NCBI RefSeq assembly: GCF_900108305.1
Contig: NZ_FNUX01000010.1
Coordinates: 1-64,000 of the forward strand
DNA: 64,000 nucleotides
DNA from: Nitrosomonas ureae
Lineage (GTDB): Bacteria; Pseudomonadota; Gammaproteobacteria; Burkholderiales; Nitrosomonadaceae
Direction of reading: 5' to 3'
Numbering within the stretch: position 1 is the stretch's first letter; each line of letters starts with the position of its first letter. The notes beneath the pieces are model-generated. The model was not told where the DNA came from. It ran no database searches and worked only from the letters and a program-made list of their open reading frames with translations. This document shows, piece after piece, positions 28,620 through 37,779 of this stretch. The position numbers and the translations under genes are program-made.

Positions 28620-30410
28620 TTACTTTCCGCGCATAAATAATTTGTCCAGATCGGCCAGACTGGTTTCAAACCAGGTGGGTCTGCCATGGTTGCATTGAGC
28701 GGCGCGTTCGGTCATTTCCATTTCACGCAACAAGGCATTCATTTCCTCAAAGGTCAGCTTGCGGTTGGCGCGAATCGCGCCGTGGCAAGCCATCGTTGCG
28801 AGTATCTCATTGCGTTTGGCGGTTAGAATCTGGCTTGCGCCATATTCGCGGATTTCGCGCAGGATGTCGCGCGCCAGCTGTGCGATATCGGCATGTTGCA
28901 GTGTCGCCGGCACTGCGCGCACCGCTACTGTCGTGGGCGAAAGCACCGCAATCTCAAATCCCAATTGATCCAGGATTGCCGGATTTTCTTCAATTGCGGC
29001 GATTTCCAGATGTTCGGCATAAAAAGTCACCGGAATTAGCAGCGGCTGCATCGGTATTTCATGTTGATCAAGCGCTTGCTTGAGCTTTTCGTACAAAATG
29101 CGTTCATGCGCGGCATGCATGTCGACAACGATCAGGCCACGTGCATTTTGCGCCAGAATATAAATGCCATGCAGCTGCCCCAGCGCAAAACCGAGGGAAT
29201 GATTATCCTGACTATTTTTCACCGTAATGGATTGATCAGGTGTTGTCGCGGGTGCGACGGCTATGTTAACCGGAGTTGTTGGGGTAGTGCGTGCTTCCGT
29301 ACCAAATAAGGTGCCGTAAAAGCTGGCCGGTTGCGATACCTTATCGGCCTGAGCCTGACCGGTTTTTGGATAAATCGGGTAAGACCGGGCGATTGATGCC
29401 GGTTCTTCAGATGATGATACATTTTGCGGTGAAGCCAGTGCTTTGTTGATCGCATGAAAAATAAATTGATGCAGTGCGCGCGGTTCGCGAAAGCGTACTT
29501 CTGTTTTGGTCGGATGCACATTGACATCCACGCTTCCCGGATGAATGTCAAGAAACAAGACGAAAGCCGGATGCCGCTCCAGATGCAGCACATCCCGATA
29601 GGCTTCGCGCAGCGCATGCGAAATTAGCTTGTCATTGACGAAACGATGGTTGACAAAAAAATACTGCGTATCGCGCGATGATCGTGCATAAGCCGGTAAC
29701 GCAACCATGCCGTGCAGATGCATCTCGGCTGACTGTTCGTCAATCCATGCGGCGGTTTGTTTGAATTCTTCCCCTAGCACCGAGGCAATTCTTTGTGCCG
29801 GATCGCCTGCGCGTAAATGCCGGCGCGCCTTGCCATTATGTTGCAGAACGAATTCAATGCCCGAGCGCGATAAGGCAATACGCTTAAAGGTTTCGTCGCA
29901 ATGCGCAAATTCGGTAGCTTCCGATTTTAGAAATTTGCGTCTGGCAGGAATATTGAAGTACAAGTCATTGACATCCAACGTAGTGCCTTGTCCCAATGAC
30001 GAGGGCATAAGCTGCGAAACCGATTTGCCTTCTGCCAGAATTTGCCAGGCATGGCTTTGCTCTGCTTGGCGGCTGGCCAAGGTCAAGCGTGAAATCGCAG
30101 CGATGCTGGCTAATGCTTCACCACGAAAACCCAGGCTGGTGATTTGATGCAAATCCTCCAGTGTGCTGATTTTGCTGGTGCTGTGCCGGGTCAAGGCTAG
30201 CTGCAATTCATCTTTGGCGATGCCGACGCCATCATCGGCGACGCGAATCTGCTTTACGCCGCCTTGCTGAAGTTGTACGTTAATCCTCTTTGCACCCGCA
30301 TCGACACTGTTTTCCAGAATTTCTTTAAGTGCTGCGGCCGGGCGTTCAACCACTTCGCCAGCTGCAATTTGATTGATTAATAACTCAGGAAGCGGTTTAA
30401 TCGTAGCCAT
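28620..30410 (-). CDS. mutL: DNA mismatch repair protein MutL
   Basis: A 596-residue protein: GHKL ATPase N-terminus (LLINQIAAGEVVERPAAALK, ENSVDAGA, RGEALASI) and C-terminal dimer domain. The C-terminal part carries the metal-dependent nicking motif DMHA-x2-E-x4-E (VDMHAAHERILYE), with ACHGAIRAN and CNHGRPT, so this MutL probably cuts DNA itself, in contrast to E. coli MutL working with MutH. A Pro/Ser-rich linker lies at about 330-390. Confidence 0.95.
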   Translation of the reverse strand: MATIKPLPELLINQIAAGEVVERPAAALKEILENSVDAGAKRINVQLQQGGVKQIRVADDGVGIAKDELQLALTRHSTSKISTLEDLHQITSLGFRGEALASIAAISRLTLASRQAEQSHAWQILAEGKSVSQLMPSSLGQGTTLDVNDLYFNIPARRKFLKSEATEFAHCDETFKRIALSRSGIEFVLQHNGKARRHLRAGDPAQRIASVLGEEFKQTAAWIDEQSAEMHLHGMVALPAYARSSRDTQYFFVNHRFVNDKLISHALREAYRDVLHLERHPAFVLFLDIHPGSVDVNVHPTKTEVRFREPRALHQFIFHAINKALASPQNVSSSEEPASIARSYPIYPKTGQAQADKVSQPASFYGTLFGTEARTTPTTPVNIAVAPATTPDQSITVKNSQDNHSLGFALGQLHGIYILAQNARGLIVVDMHAAHERILYEKLKQALDQHEIPMQPLLIPVTFYAEHLEIAAIEENPAILDQLGFEIAVLSPTTVAVRAVPATLQHADIAQLARDILREIREYGASQILTAKRNEILATMACHGAIRANRKLTFEEMNALLREMEMTERAAQCNHGRPTWFETSLADLDKLFMRGK

Positions 30411-30505
30411 GTTAAGCAGATGTTTTAAATGTTGTGATTATAATGTGTAACTGGATATCCAGTGTACTTTGCCGGAATCATTAACTGCATAAAATTTGGG
30501 AGGGG

Positions 30506-31108
30506 ATGATGTTAGCGATAGACCGATTGGAAACCCATGTTCCGGATGTCGTCCTTGGTCAGATTCTTGATTGCGCTGAAAAATTCAGTATTAATACGCC
30601 CTTGCGCCTGGCGCACTTTCTCGCTCAGTGTGCACATGAAAGTGGAGAGTTTAAGGCGCGGGAAGAAAATTTGAATTATTCCGCTGCGGGCCTGAAAAAA
30701 GTATTTGCCAAATATTTTCCGGGTAATTTGGCGGAAAGTTATGCGCGTCAACCTGAGAAAATAGCGTCACGGGTGTATGGAGGCAGAATGGGCAATGGGG
30801 ACGAAGCCAGCAAGGAAGGATATAAATACCGGGGCAGAGGATATATTCAGTTGACCGGCAAAGACAACTACAGCGCTTTTTCTGGCAGTATCAGCGATGA
30901 CATTCTGAATAATCCTGACTTGGTGGCTTCAAAATATCCTTTACTGTCGGCTGCATGGTTTTGGGGTGCCCGATCACTCAATTCACTGGCCGATACAGGT
31001 GCCGGCGATGAGGTAGTTGCTCAAATCACCAAGAAAGTAAATGGCGGTCTTAATGGCTTGGAGGATCGTATCGCACATTTCAAAAATTATTACGCTTTAC
31101 TGGTGTGA
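30506..31108 (+). CDS. Glycoside hydrolase family 19 / endolysin-like protein
   Basis: A 200-residue lysozyme/chitinase-fold protein: catalytic Glu45 in CAHESGEFK, then NLNYSAAGLKKVFAKYF, the YRGRGYIQLTGKDNY substrate segment and FWGARSLNSLADTG, all typical of phage-type GH19 muramidases. No signal peptide is visible, and no other phage gene is near. It is coupled (GTGA overlap) to an exported protein of unknown role. It may be a domesticated lysis gene or an interbacterial or autolytic enzyme. Confidence 0.85.
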   Translation: MMLAIDRLETHVPDVVLGQILDCAEKFSINTPLRLAHFLAQCAHESGEFKAREENLNYSAAGLKKVFAKYFPGNLAESYARQPEKIASRVYGGRMGNGDEASKEGYKYRGRGYIQLTGKDNYSAFSGSISDDILNNPDLVASKYPLLSAAWFWGARSLNSLADTGAGDEVVAQITKKVNGGLNGLEDRIAHFKNYYALLV

Positions 31109-31623
31109 GAACGGCATCTATTTACATTAGCGGCTTGATAGGCCTGCTCTTTTTCCCTGCTCCGGTTGGTGCAGCGGAATCGCACTGCCAGATGCAGGAA
31201 CAAGTGATATTTTCATGTTCCGTGGGGAAGAAAACAGTTTCAGTTTGTGCTTCGAAGGATTTTTCCGCTCACAGCGGCTATCTGCAATATCGATTCGGGC
31301 CGCTCGGTATGCCTGAGCTGACATTCCCAGCGTTGAACGCATCCGATCCGGTTACTCAATTCATCCAGGCGCGAACCTGGATGTTCGCGGGCGGCGGCGG
31401 CGGTTACTTGCGTTTTATCAACGGACAGTATCATTACATCGTGTATACCGCAATCGGTAAGGGCTGGGGGGCGAAAGACGGCGTTGCGGTGGAGAGAAAC
31501 CATCAGGTGATTGCTAATCTGGAATGTCAGAATGTTCCAATCTCAAAAATTAGCGATGATTTTTTTACGCGCGCCGGGTTACAGGTTGATCAAAATGAAT
31601 TCGAAATTCCGGGACTTGATTAA
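31105..31623 (+). CDS. Exported protein of unknown function
   Basis: A 172-residue protein starting at GTG 31105, overlapping the upstream stop by four bases. Signal peptide to about residue 23 (FFPAPVGAA). Three or more cysteines are spread through the mature part (HCQMQEQVIFSCSVGKKTVSVC). No family recognised. Being translationally coupled to a GH19 enzyme, it could be its periplasmic inhibitor or immunity partner, which is speculation. Confidence 0.6.
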   Translation: MRTASIYISGLIGLLFFPAPVGAAESHCQMQEQVIFSCSVGKKTVSVCASKDFSAHSGYLQYRFGPLGMPELTFPALNASDPVTQFIQARTWMFAGGGGGYLRFINGQYHYIVYTAIGKGWGAKDGVAVERNHQVIANLECQNVPISKISDDFFTRAGLQVDQNEFEIPGLD

Positions 31624-31793
31624 CCAGAAATCAGAATTTCCCGCAAGCTATTATAGTTTCCGAAGTTGATGGATTTTGCAGAAATAACGGAAAAGTTGGC
31701 CACAAACAGTGTGGAGCTAAGGTAGCTCTAACCAGTAATTGAGGACTAAGTCTTTGTTGGTGAATGAGGTTCAACCACTGCCACAGATTTTTC

Positions 31794-33092
31794 TTATACG
31801 ATTGTTTGCGATGCTGTCCGAAAGCAGTGAGCAGGGAATTGTTCGTTGACAGTTTTGATGAGCTCTGGCAATGGCATGGCCTTGCCAATGAGATAACCTT
31901 GAATGACGTCACATCCTAGTGTCCGCAGGCATTCGTAGGTTGCAACATCCTCCACGCCTTCGGCAACTACGGATAGATTCAGCCGGTGTGCAAGATTGAT
32001 CATCGAATCGACGATCCGGTCATGTTTATGATGTGTTGTCATATGTTTGACAAATACCATGTCGATCTTGACTTCGTCCAGAGGCAAGTCCAACATGCGA
32101 GCCATCGATGAATAACCGGTTCCAAAGTCATCCATGGCCAGTTTCAGTCCCATGTCCTTGAGCTGGTATAAGGTATCCAAAGTCCCTGCTTGATTATCCA
32201 TAACAGCTGTTTCGGTCAGTTCGATGGTAATATCTTCTGGCGGCACGTTCCATAGAGATAGCCCTTGTAAAACAAGTTCGGTAAGTTCAGGGTCGCGCAG
32301 ATCGTCAGCAGAAAAATTGATCGAAACACCGGCATTTAATCCTGCTTTACGATATTCAGAGCATTCTCTTAATGCGGTATGGAAGACCCACAGCGTGAGT
32401 TTGGACATGAGCGCGGTACCTTCAGCAACCTGGATAAGTTTATCGGTGCGGATCGGCACATGATGTGGATGATGCCATCGTAGCAAGGCTTCAGTGGATT
32501 TGATCTTGCCACTGACAATGTCGATCTGGGGCTGGTAACCTAAATATAATCCGCCGTTCTTGATAGCGTTACCTAAATCTGACCAGAGATCGATTTGAAA
32601 CAGGAGAGGATCTTGCATTTCGGCGTAAAAGAGCTTGATCGGAAGCTGTTCCAGTTTTGCTTGACGCACGGCCGCGCTTGCATTACACATCAACTGATCC
32701 AACTCATCACCACTGACACTGTTTACTGCCACACCTAGACGTGGAGCCAGGATGATATTTTTTCTGTCAAGTACGAACGGGGGCGTCAGGATTCGCAGGA
32801 TTTTATGTGCAGCCAGCATGGCATGTGCATCGGTAAGCAAATCGACCAGTAAGCAGCATATTTGATAGCGCCCGGTGATGCCGATCAGATCGTCCGGGTT
32901 CAGAGCATCTCTTAATTTTTGGGCAATTTGCTGTAACATATTATCAACAATTGTAAATCCAAGGATGCCATCCAATTCTATTAAGCGCTCAAAGTTGATG
33001 ATCAGCACGGCATTGCGACGACCCAACTGGCACTCGTCGCGTAATCTTCGTGAAGCTTGTTGTAAAAAGTGTTGATAAACTAGGATGGTCAT
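31794..33092 (-). CDS. EAL phosphodiesterase with degenerate GGDEF domain
   Basis: A 432-residue soluble protein. Residues 20-150 have a GGDEF fold but the active motif is lost (GRYQICC around 74-80). The EAL domain is complete in outline: EALLRW at 191-196, SINFSADDL, ELTETAVMD, MDDFGTGYSSM, KIDMVFV and AEGVED. It should hydrolyse c-di-GMP, perhaps with the GGDEF remnant binding GTP to control it. It lies 13 bases downstream of an HD-GYP gene on the same strand. Confidence 0.87.
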   Translation of the reverse strand: MTILVYQHFLQQASRRLRDECQLGRRNAVLIINFERLIELDGILGFTIVDNMLQQIAQKLRDALNPDDLIGITGRYQICCLLVDLLTDAHAMLAAHKILRILTPPFVLDRKNIILAPRLGVAVNSVSGDELDQLMCNASAAVRQAKLEQLPIKLFYAEMQDPLLFQIDLWSDLGNAIKNGGLYLGYQPQIDIVSGKIKSTEALLRWHHPHHVPIRTDKLIQVAEGTALMSKLTLWVFHTALRECSEYRKAGLNAGVSINFSADDLRDPELTELVLQGLSLWNVPPEDITIELTETAVMDNQAGTLDTLYQLKDMGLKLAMDDFGTGYSSMARMLDLPLDEVKIDMVFVKHMTTHHKHDRIVDSMINLAHRLNLSVVAEGVEDVATYECLRTLGCDVIQGYLIGKAMPLPELIKTVNEQFPAHCFRTASQTIV

Positions 33093-33105
33093 AGATTGTT
33101 AGTGT

Positions 33106-34386
33106 TTATAAATAATATTTCTTTGGATCAATTCCGTAAGCACCTTGAGGGAGATCATTGACAATGACATACTTGACTCCATTTGGGTTTTTGCCGGCAA
33201 TTCTTAGGTCCAAGGTTACAGGATGACCATAAGGCTTTTTCTGTGCATCGCAGATGATCATGATCTGGGGAAGGAATCGCTGTGTTCGATTGTGAGTTAG
33301 AATAATGGCAACTTCGCCGCTGTTTAGTTCAATCAGACTGCCTATCGGAAACATACCGATACACTGCGAAAATTGTTCCACCAAAGTATAATTGAGTCCG
33401 TTTTGCGCGTTATCCTTGAGTTCTTTTAGGGCTTGAAAAGGCTTTATACCTGGCGTGCCCGATTCTCCCCAGATAAGTTCTTCATAGCAATCGATAATGG
33501 CGGCCATGCGTGCATAGGGGTGTAGTTGATTGGCGTATAATCCGGAGGGATAGCCGTTGCCGTTTTCGCGTTCATGATGTTGCAGAACAATTTTGACCAC
33601 CTCTTCCGGTGTATCACTTAGCTGAGTGATAATTTCTTCTCCGTGCGCGATGTGCTGTTTCATTAATTTGCGTTCATCCGGTGTGAGTGACATATTTTTT
33701 TTGCCCTGGATTTCTTTAGGCAGGCGCTGTTTTCCGATATCCATCAGTAATCCGCCCAGTCCAAGAATGGTCAATTCCTTGTGGGGCAAGCCGAGATGGC
33801 GACCGAAGGCAAGCAAATGTATTGAAGTCTTAATGGCATTGTCATAGAGTTCTTTTCCGGTGGTTTTAAGTTGTGCCAGCAGCAATGCTGCATCGGGATT
33901 ACGAATAACGCTTTCGCGTAATGTGTCGACCACTTCATGCGCTACGCGCATATTGATTCGGGTATTGCACTCGAGGTTGGTACTGATATCGGTGAATAGT
34001 GTGGAGACAATATTATACGCTTCAGTAGCCGCTGGAATTTCTTGTGCCGCAGTGCAGATGTCACTGTAGGTATTAACGCGTTGTAGCAGTGAGTCGAGCG
34101 ACTTGGTTTCATGCAATGTTGGCGGCTTCTCTTGATTTGAAATAGCCCGGGAGTCATGAGAGGCACCTGATAAATGCTGTTGAACTGAGAATGGTTCGCT
34201 TCTGTCAATGTCCACGTAAACGTGTTTGCAATAACGCTGAAGTTCGTCGATATCATGTTGTGATTGAATCAGGATGCCTTGAATAGGGTAGGGTGTTTCA
34301 AGCCAAGGACGATCGAGGTCACTGATATACATGCCAGGCTGCAAATCATTGACAAAAATCTCAATAGTGCTATTGCTTGTCATCAC
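33106..34386 (-). CDS. DUF3391 + HD-GYP protein with altered HD motif
   Basis: A 426-residue protein: DUF3391 at about 1-130 and HD-GYP domain at about 140-380. The GYP motif (278-280, NGNGYP) and HH at 270-271 are present. The defining His-Asp pair reads Met215-Asp216 (LLMDIGKQRLP), so one metal ligand is missing. The protein may have weak or no c-di-GMP hydrolase activity and may act as a binding protein. GTG 34386 or ATG 34383 may be the start. It probably shares an operon with the EAL gene that follows. Confidence 0.85.
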   Translation of the reverse strand: MMTSNSTIEIFVNDLQPGMYISDLDRPWLETPYPIQGILIQSQHDIDELQRYCKHVYVDIDRSEPFSVQQHLSGASHDSRAISNQEKPPTLHETKSLDSLLQRVNTYSDICTAAQEIPAATEAYNIVSTLFTDISTNLECNTRINMRVAHEVVDTLRESVIRNPDAALLLAQLKTTGKELYDNAIKTSIHLLAFGRHLGLPHKELTILGLGGLLMDIGKQRLPKEIQGKKNMSLTPDERKLMKQHIAHGEEIITQLSDTPEEVVKIVLQHHERENGNGYPSGLYANQLHPYARMAAIIDCYEELIWGESGTPGIKPFQALKELKDNAQNGLNYTLVEQFSQCIGMFPIGSLIELNSGEVAIILTHNRTQRFLPQIMIICDAQKKPYGHPVTLDLRIAGKNPNGVKYVIVNDLPQGAYGIDPKKYYL

Positions 34387-34526
34387 GGAAGAACCGGTAA
34401 AATAATAAAATATAATTAATTGATATTCTTAATCAGAATGGAGAGAACAAAATTAATCTCTGTATCTTATGGTTACGACTTTTTTAGAATGTTTCTTAAG
34501 GTGCTTTTGAACAATTTGGAGAAGAT

Positions 34527-35402
34527 TTAACGGGATGGGTTAATGAAAAATTCACGCATCAGAAAATCTTCCAATCCTGCGGTGTCTCTTTCTCGCGCGG
34601 ATAGAACGACGACACGATGAAGGCGATGCGATTCCCAATTAAAATCTTCTTTGTAGTATTCCCGAATCAGTTGGATCATGCGGCGAATGATGGCGCGTTC
34701 AATGTCACCATCGATTCCGGCTTCGACTCGAATCATCTGTAATCGTGGATTGGTTTGACCGGTAGTCCAGGCGCGGAAAGAAAATTCCGCCGTACGCGGG
34801 CCAATGCGAAGAATCTGGAATATGCCGCTGGTACCCGGATTTTGCAGGTTGCGCCGGACATTGGCCATGCGGATTTCATCCGCTGAAGGTTGTTTAGCGG
34901 CGCTACTGGACGCGGTATTTTCCTGGGAATCGAAGATTCCTTCCGCAGCGCGGCGACGTGCTTTTGCTTGATTAATATACTCGGACAGATCCGTGGGAGC
35001 ATCCGCAGGAGGCTCCGGAGGTGCTTTGATTCTTGCAACTTCCTGCGCCGGGATTGGCGCTTTGGGTTTGCTCGGCTTCTCGGCTGCCTTAGGTTTGGTT
35101 GGCGGTCTTGACGGCGGCGGCTGAACAGGCGGCGGTGATTTAGGTGCGGGTTGTGTTTCAGCTATTTTCGGCTTCTCGGGTTGCGGAGCGGGTGCGCTGG
35201 GTTGTGATGCGGGTAGCGAATTATCAGCATCCTTGGATTCTTCTAAATCGATGAAGCTGGCAGCGATGGGAGGTGGCGTTTCAATCTCCACTTCCGGTAG
35301 CGATAAAAAGAATCCTAGGCCCCAGATGGCCAGCAGCCAGATCAGCGTAGCCAATGGCAGCGGCCACCACAGGCGAATTTCTTTCGATCGGGAACTTGCC
35401 AT
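34527..35402 (-). CDS. TonB-like periplasm-spanning protein
   Basis: About 291 residues from ATG 35402. It has one N-terminal membrane helix (LPLATLIWLLAIWGLGFFL), then a long Pro/Lys-rich spacer (about 40-140), then a C-terminal domain including RLQMIRVEAGIDGDIERAIIRRMIQ. This is the plan of TonB/TolA-type energy transducers, and it follows ExbB- and ExbD-like genes. The C-terminus is not a standard TonB domain that I recognise. An alternative start at 35432 would overlap the exbD gene. Confidence 0.7.
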   Translation of the reverse strand: MASSRSKEIRLWWPLPLATLIWLLAIWGLGFFLSLPEVEIETPPPIAASFIDLEESKDADNSLPASQPSAPAPQPEKPKIAETQPAPKSPPPVQPPPSRPPTKPKAAEKPSKPKAPIPAQEVARIKAPPEPPADAPTDLSEYINQAKARRRAAEGIFDSQENTASSSAAKQPSADEIRMANVRRNLQNPGTSGIFQILRIGPRTAEFSFRAWTTGQTNPRLQMIRVEAGIDGDIERAIIRRMIQLIREYYKEDFNWESHRLHRVVVLSARERDTAGLEDFLMREFFINPSR

Positions 35403-35412
35403 TCTTAAGGTG

Positions 35413-35814
35413 TTATTTATGTTTGACCGCAATCAGAAAATGCTGGGCTCCGGCGGATCGGGCGCGCAGCATGGCCTGCACGACGACACCCTGCGGTGCT
35501 TCATTATCCGCGGATACAATCAATTTTTGCTTGGAGTCCGCGAGTAACGGTTTGAGTGTGGTTGCCAGCGTATCCAGCGTGACTATGGTCTGATTGATAT
35601 AGATTTTGCTGTCTTTGGTTAATGTCAGTGTAACCGGCTTTTCCGCGCTGAGTTTTTCCGCTTGTCCTTCGGGCAGATCGACCTGCAATGAATCCAGATT
35701 CTGCATCGATAAAGAAGCCAGCATGAATGTTGCCAGCAAGAAAAACATTACATCGATCATCGGAATGATCTCGATTTTGCCTTTTGGAATGATGCGTGAT
35801 TTACGTAGTTTCAT
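35413..35814 (-). CDS. ExbD/TolR-family biopolymer transport protein
   Basis: A 133-residue inner-membrane protein with one helix carrying the conserved Asp (MIDVMFFLLATFMLAS). A periplasmic domain follows (VTLTLTKDSKIYINQ...LIVSADNEAPQG), ending in the usual ADxxxxY-like part. With the ExbB-like protein it forms a proton-driven motor. It overlaps the upstream gene by 14 bases. Confidence 0.9.
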   Translation of the reverse strand: MKLRKSRIIPKGKIEIIPMIDVMFFLLATFMLASLSMQNLDSLQVDLPEGQAEKLSAEKPVTLTLTKDSKIYINQTIVTLDTLATTLKPLLADSKQKLIVSADNEAPQGVVVQAMLRARSAGAQHFLIAVKHK

Positions 35815-36478
35815 TGTGATAATCCTGTTGATCCCGACGGATATTGTCGATCAGTCGCGTACCCAGGCGTTCCATTTCATCCATTGTTAGTGATTGCAGG
35901 CGGGAAAAATAATTGAATCCAAACAAAGCTACCAGCGCAATTGCCAGACCAACTACGGTAGCAATGAGCGCTTCGGCAACCCCGCCGGTGACCGCCGTGG
36001 GGTTGACCAAGCCTTCGCTGCCGATTACCTGAAAGGCACGCATCATACCGATCACTGTCCCTACCAGTCCAAGCAGCGGTGCCGCGGTAACAATAGTTTC
36101 CAACGCCCATAATCGACGCGCAAGCGATTCCTCAATAATTTGCGCTTCATCAGCGGCGCGGGATTCCGTCCACCAGGCCGGCTGATGCCGGTTGGAAATC
36201 ACTACTTCAAAGAAACGCTTGTAATAATGACGACTATCCAGTCCGGAAAGTATTTTTTCCAGATCGTTCCATTTGAAACCATAGGTTTCCACCAGATTGA
36301 GCAGATCGCTGGAAAGGCGTGCATAGCGCCAATAGATAAATGCCTTCTCAAGCATAATTGCTACCGCAATAACACCCAATAAGACCAGCGGTATGATAAT
36401 AATTCCACCAAGCTTTAACATGATCCAGGCTTGATTCAATTCTTCCATCATATTTAACTCCAGATTAAGGCTATTCAT
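35801..36478 (-). CDS. MotA/TolQ/ExbB proton channel protein
   Basis: A 225-residue protein with three membrane helices: about 17-37 (LGGIIIIPLVLLGVIAVAIML), 130-150 (PLLGLVGTVIGMMRAF) and 165-190. The GLVGTVIGMMRAFQ segment and the Thr/Ala-rich ALIATVVGLAIALVALFGFNYF are typical of the proton channel. Partner of the ExbD-like protein. No receptor gene is nearby, so the energised process is unknown. Confidence 0.9.
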   Translation of the reverse strand: MNSLNLELNMMEELNQAWIMLKLGGIIIIPLVLLGVIAVAIMLEKAFIYWRYARLSSDLLNLVETYGFKWNDLEKILSGLDSRHYYKRFFEVVISNRHQPAWWTESRAADEAQIIEESLARRLWALETIVTAAPLLGLVGTVIGMMRAFQVIGSEGLVNPTAVTGGVAEALIATVVGLAIALVALFGFNYFSRLQSLTMDEMERLGTRLIDNIRRDQQDYHNETT

Positions 36479-36834
36479 AAAACTATTGTTACTCGTCGTG
36501 TTTGTTGGAGAATTGTTTTAATACAAGAATTTCCAGCAACGTTCACTCGATATGGAATATCACTACGCGATACAGATTCGCTCCAACGATCAGCAAAGCT
36601 GCAACCAACGTATTGTCGTGCAATTTCTCATAAATCTGCGGATAAAAAGCCCAATATCACAGGCCATATGGATGCTAAGAATAGTTGAAAACACCAGCAG
36701 TTGGAACTATTTAATGGCAAAATGACTTACATTTATGGTTTTGTTGCACAAAAATGAAACCTGTTCGGATTACCTGCTGTTTAGGCATTGAGTAGAATGA
36801 GAAAACAGATCAAATGCGCAAATTATAACAATTA
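36479..36834. other. Intergenic stretch with an orphan C-terminus-like frame
   Basis: On the minus strand 36543-36656 a frame without a start codon reads WAFYPQIYEKLHDNTLVAA and then LLIVGANLYRVVIFHIE before TGA. It resembles the last 37 residues of a membrane protein and may be a gene remnant. Otherwise nothing clear. Confidence 0.35.
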
Positions 36835-37221
36835 ATGATGAAGAAATATTTACCCATACTGTTCCTGTTATTCGTTGTTATGCCTGCACACGCCAAGTGG
36901 ATTAAGCTGGATATGACCACCAGGCAGGGTGAAATCCATTATTTTGATCCTGAGACGATGCAGAAGAATGATCAGTTCAGGAAAGTTTGGGTGCTTTCCA
37001 GCTATGATGAGAAGCAAAAAGGCGGGCATCATGCAGTTAAAACCTTGTACGAATTTGATTGCGCTTATCACAAAGCCCGCTCGATCACGATGCTGCTATA
37101 TCCCGACAAGAATGCCACAGGCATGGTGATCGGCGCGCACCATGAAGAATCCAGAGAGTGGTTTGGTTTCTCGGCTAATTCGATGTTTCGGCATATAGCG
37201 GAAACGGTTTGTATTGATTGA
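36835..37221 (+). CDS. Small exported protein, surface-adhesin-E-like
   Basis: A 128-residue protein with a signal peptide (cut after AHA, residue 20). The body begins KWIKLDMTTRQGEIHYFDPE and has FDCAYHKARS and a final TVCID, giving two cysteines placed as in the family member at 13489-13878. Function unknown. The start is one of two adjacent ATGs. Confidence 0.7.
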   Translation: MMKKYLPILFLLFVVMPAHAKWIKLDMTTRQGEIHYFDPETMQKNDQFRKVWVLSSYDEKQKGGHHAVKTLYEFDCAYHKARSITMLLYPDKNATGMVIGAHHEESREWFGFSANSMFRHIAETVCID

Positions 37222-37302
37222 GGGGGGCTAGTTAAAACCAATGCTGACTTATTCGATTCGGTCATTCTTGAGGTATCGATTTTGCCGGGTAAACGAGCTC
37301 TG

Positions 37303-37653
37303 ATGACTATACTGCTTAAACGAGTGTATGAGCCGTATGCGCCAAGTGATGGATTTCGAATCCTTGTCGACCGGCTTTGGCCGCGAGGAGTCTCCAAGTG
37401 TTCGGCACACATTGATCTGTGGCTTAAGGATGTGGCGCCCAGTACTCCTCTGCGCAAGTGGTTTGGTCATGACCGATTAAAATGGATTGAATTTCGAGAT
37501 CGTTATTTTCTGGAGCTTCGTCATAATTCGGAAGCTGTCGAGCAACTTGCCAAGCACGTGAATCATGGCCCGGTTACGCTCGTTTATGGTGCGAAGGATG
37601 AGGAACATAACCATGCGCTGGTACTCAGAGAGTATCTTGAGAATAGGGAGTGA
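37303..37653 (+). CDS. DUF488 family protein
   Basis: About 116 residues. The start LLKRVYEPYAPSDGFRILVD, then RLWPRGVSK and WLKDVAPSTPLRKWFGHD, are the hallmark of the DUF488 (YeaO-like) family, a small cytosolic protein of unknown function. ATG 37303 gives the usual N-terminus; TTG 37282 is a longer alternative. Confidence 0.88.
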   Translation: MTILLKRVYEPYAPSDGFRILVDRLWPRGVSKCSAHIDLWLKDVAPSTPLRKWFGHDRLKWIEFRDRYFLELRHNSEAVEQLAKHVNHGPVTLVYGAKDEEHNHALVLREYLENRE

Positions 37654-37779
37654 CTGACATACTGAAACGATATTTCTGAAGCCCGGTTTAACTCCGATGC
37701 CGGAGAGTGCAGGAAATTTAATTTCAGAAATTGAGTTGTATTAAATATTGAAGTATCTATTTCTTATGTTTTACGAGAA

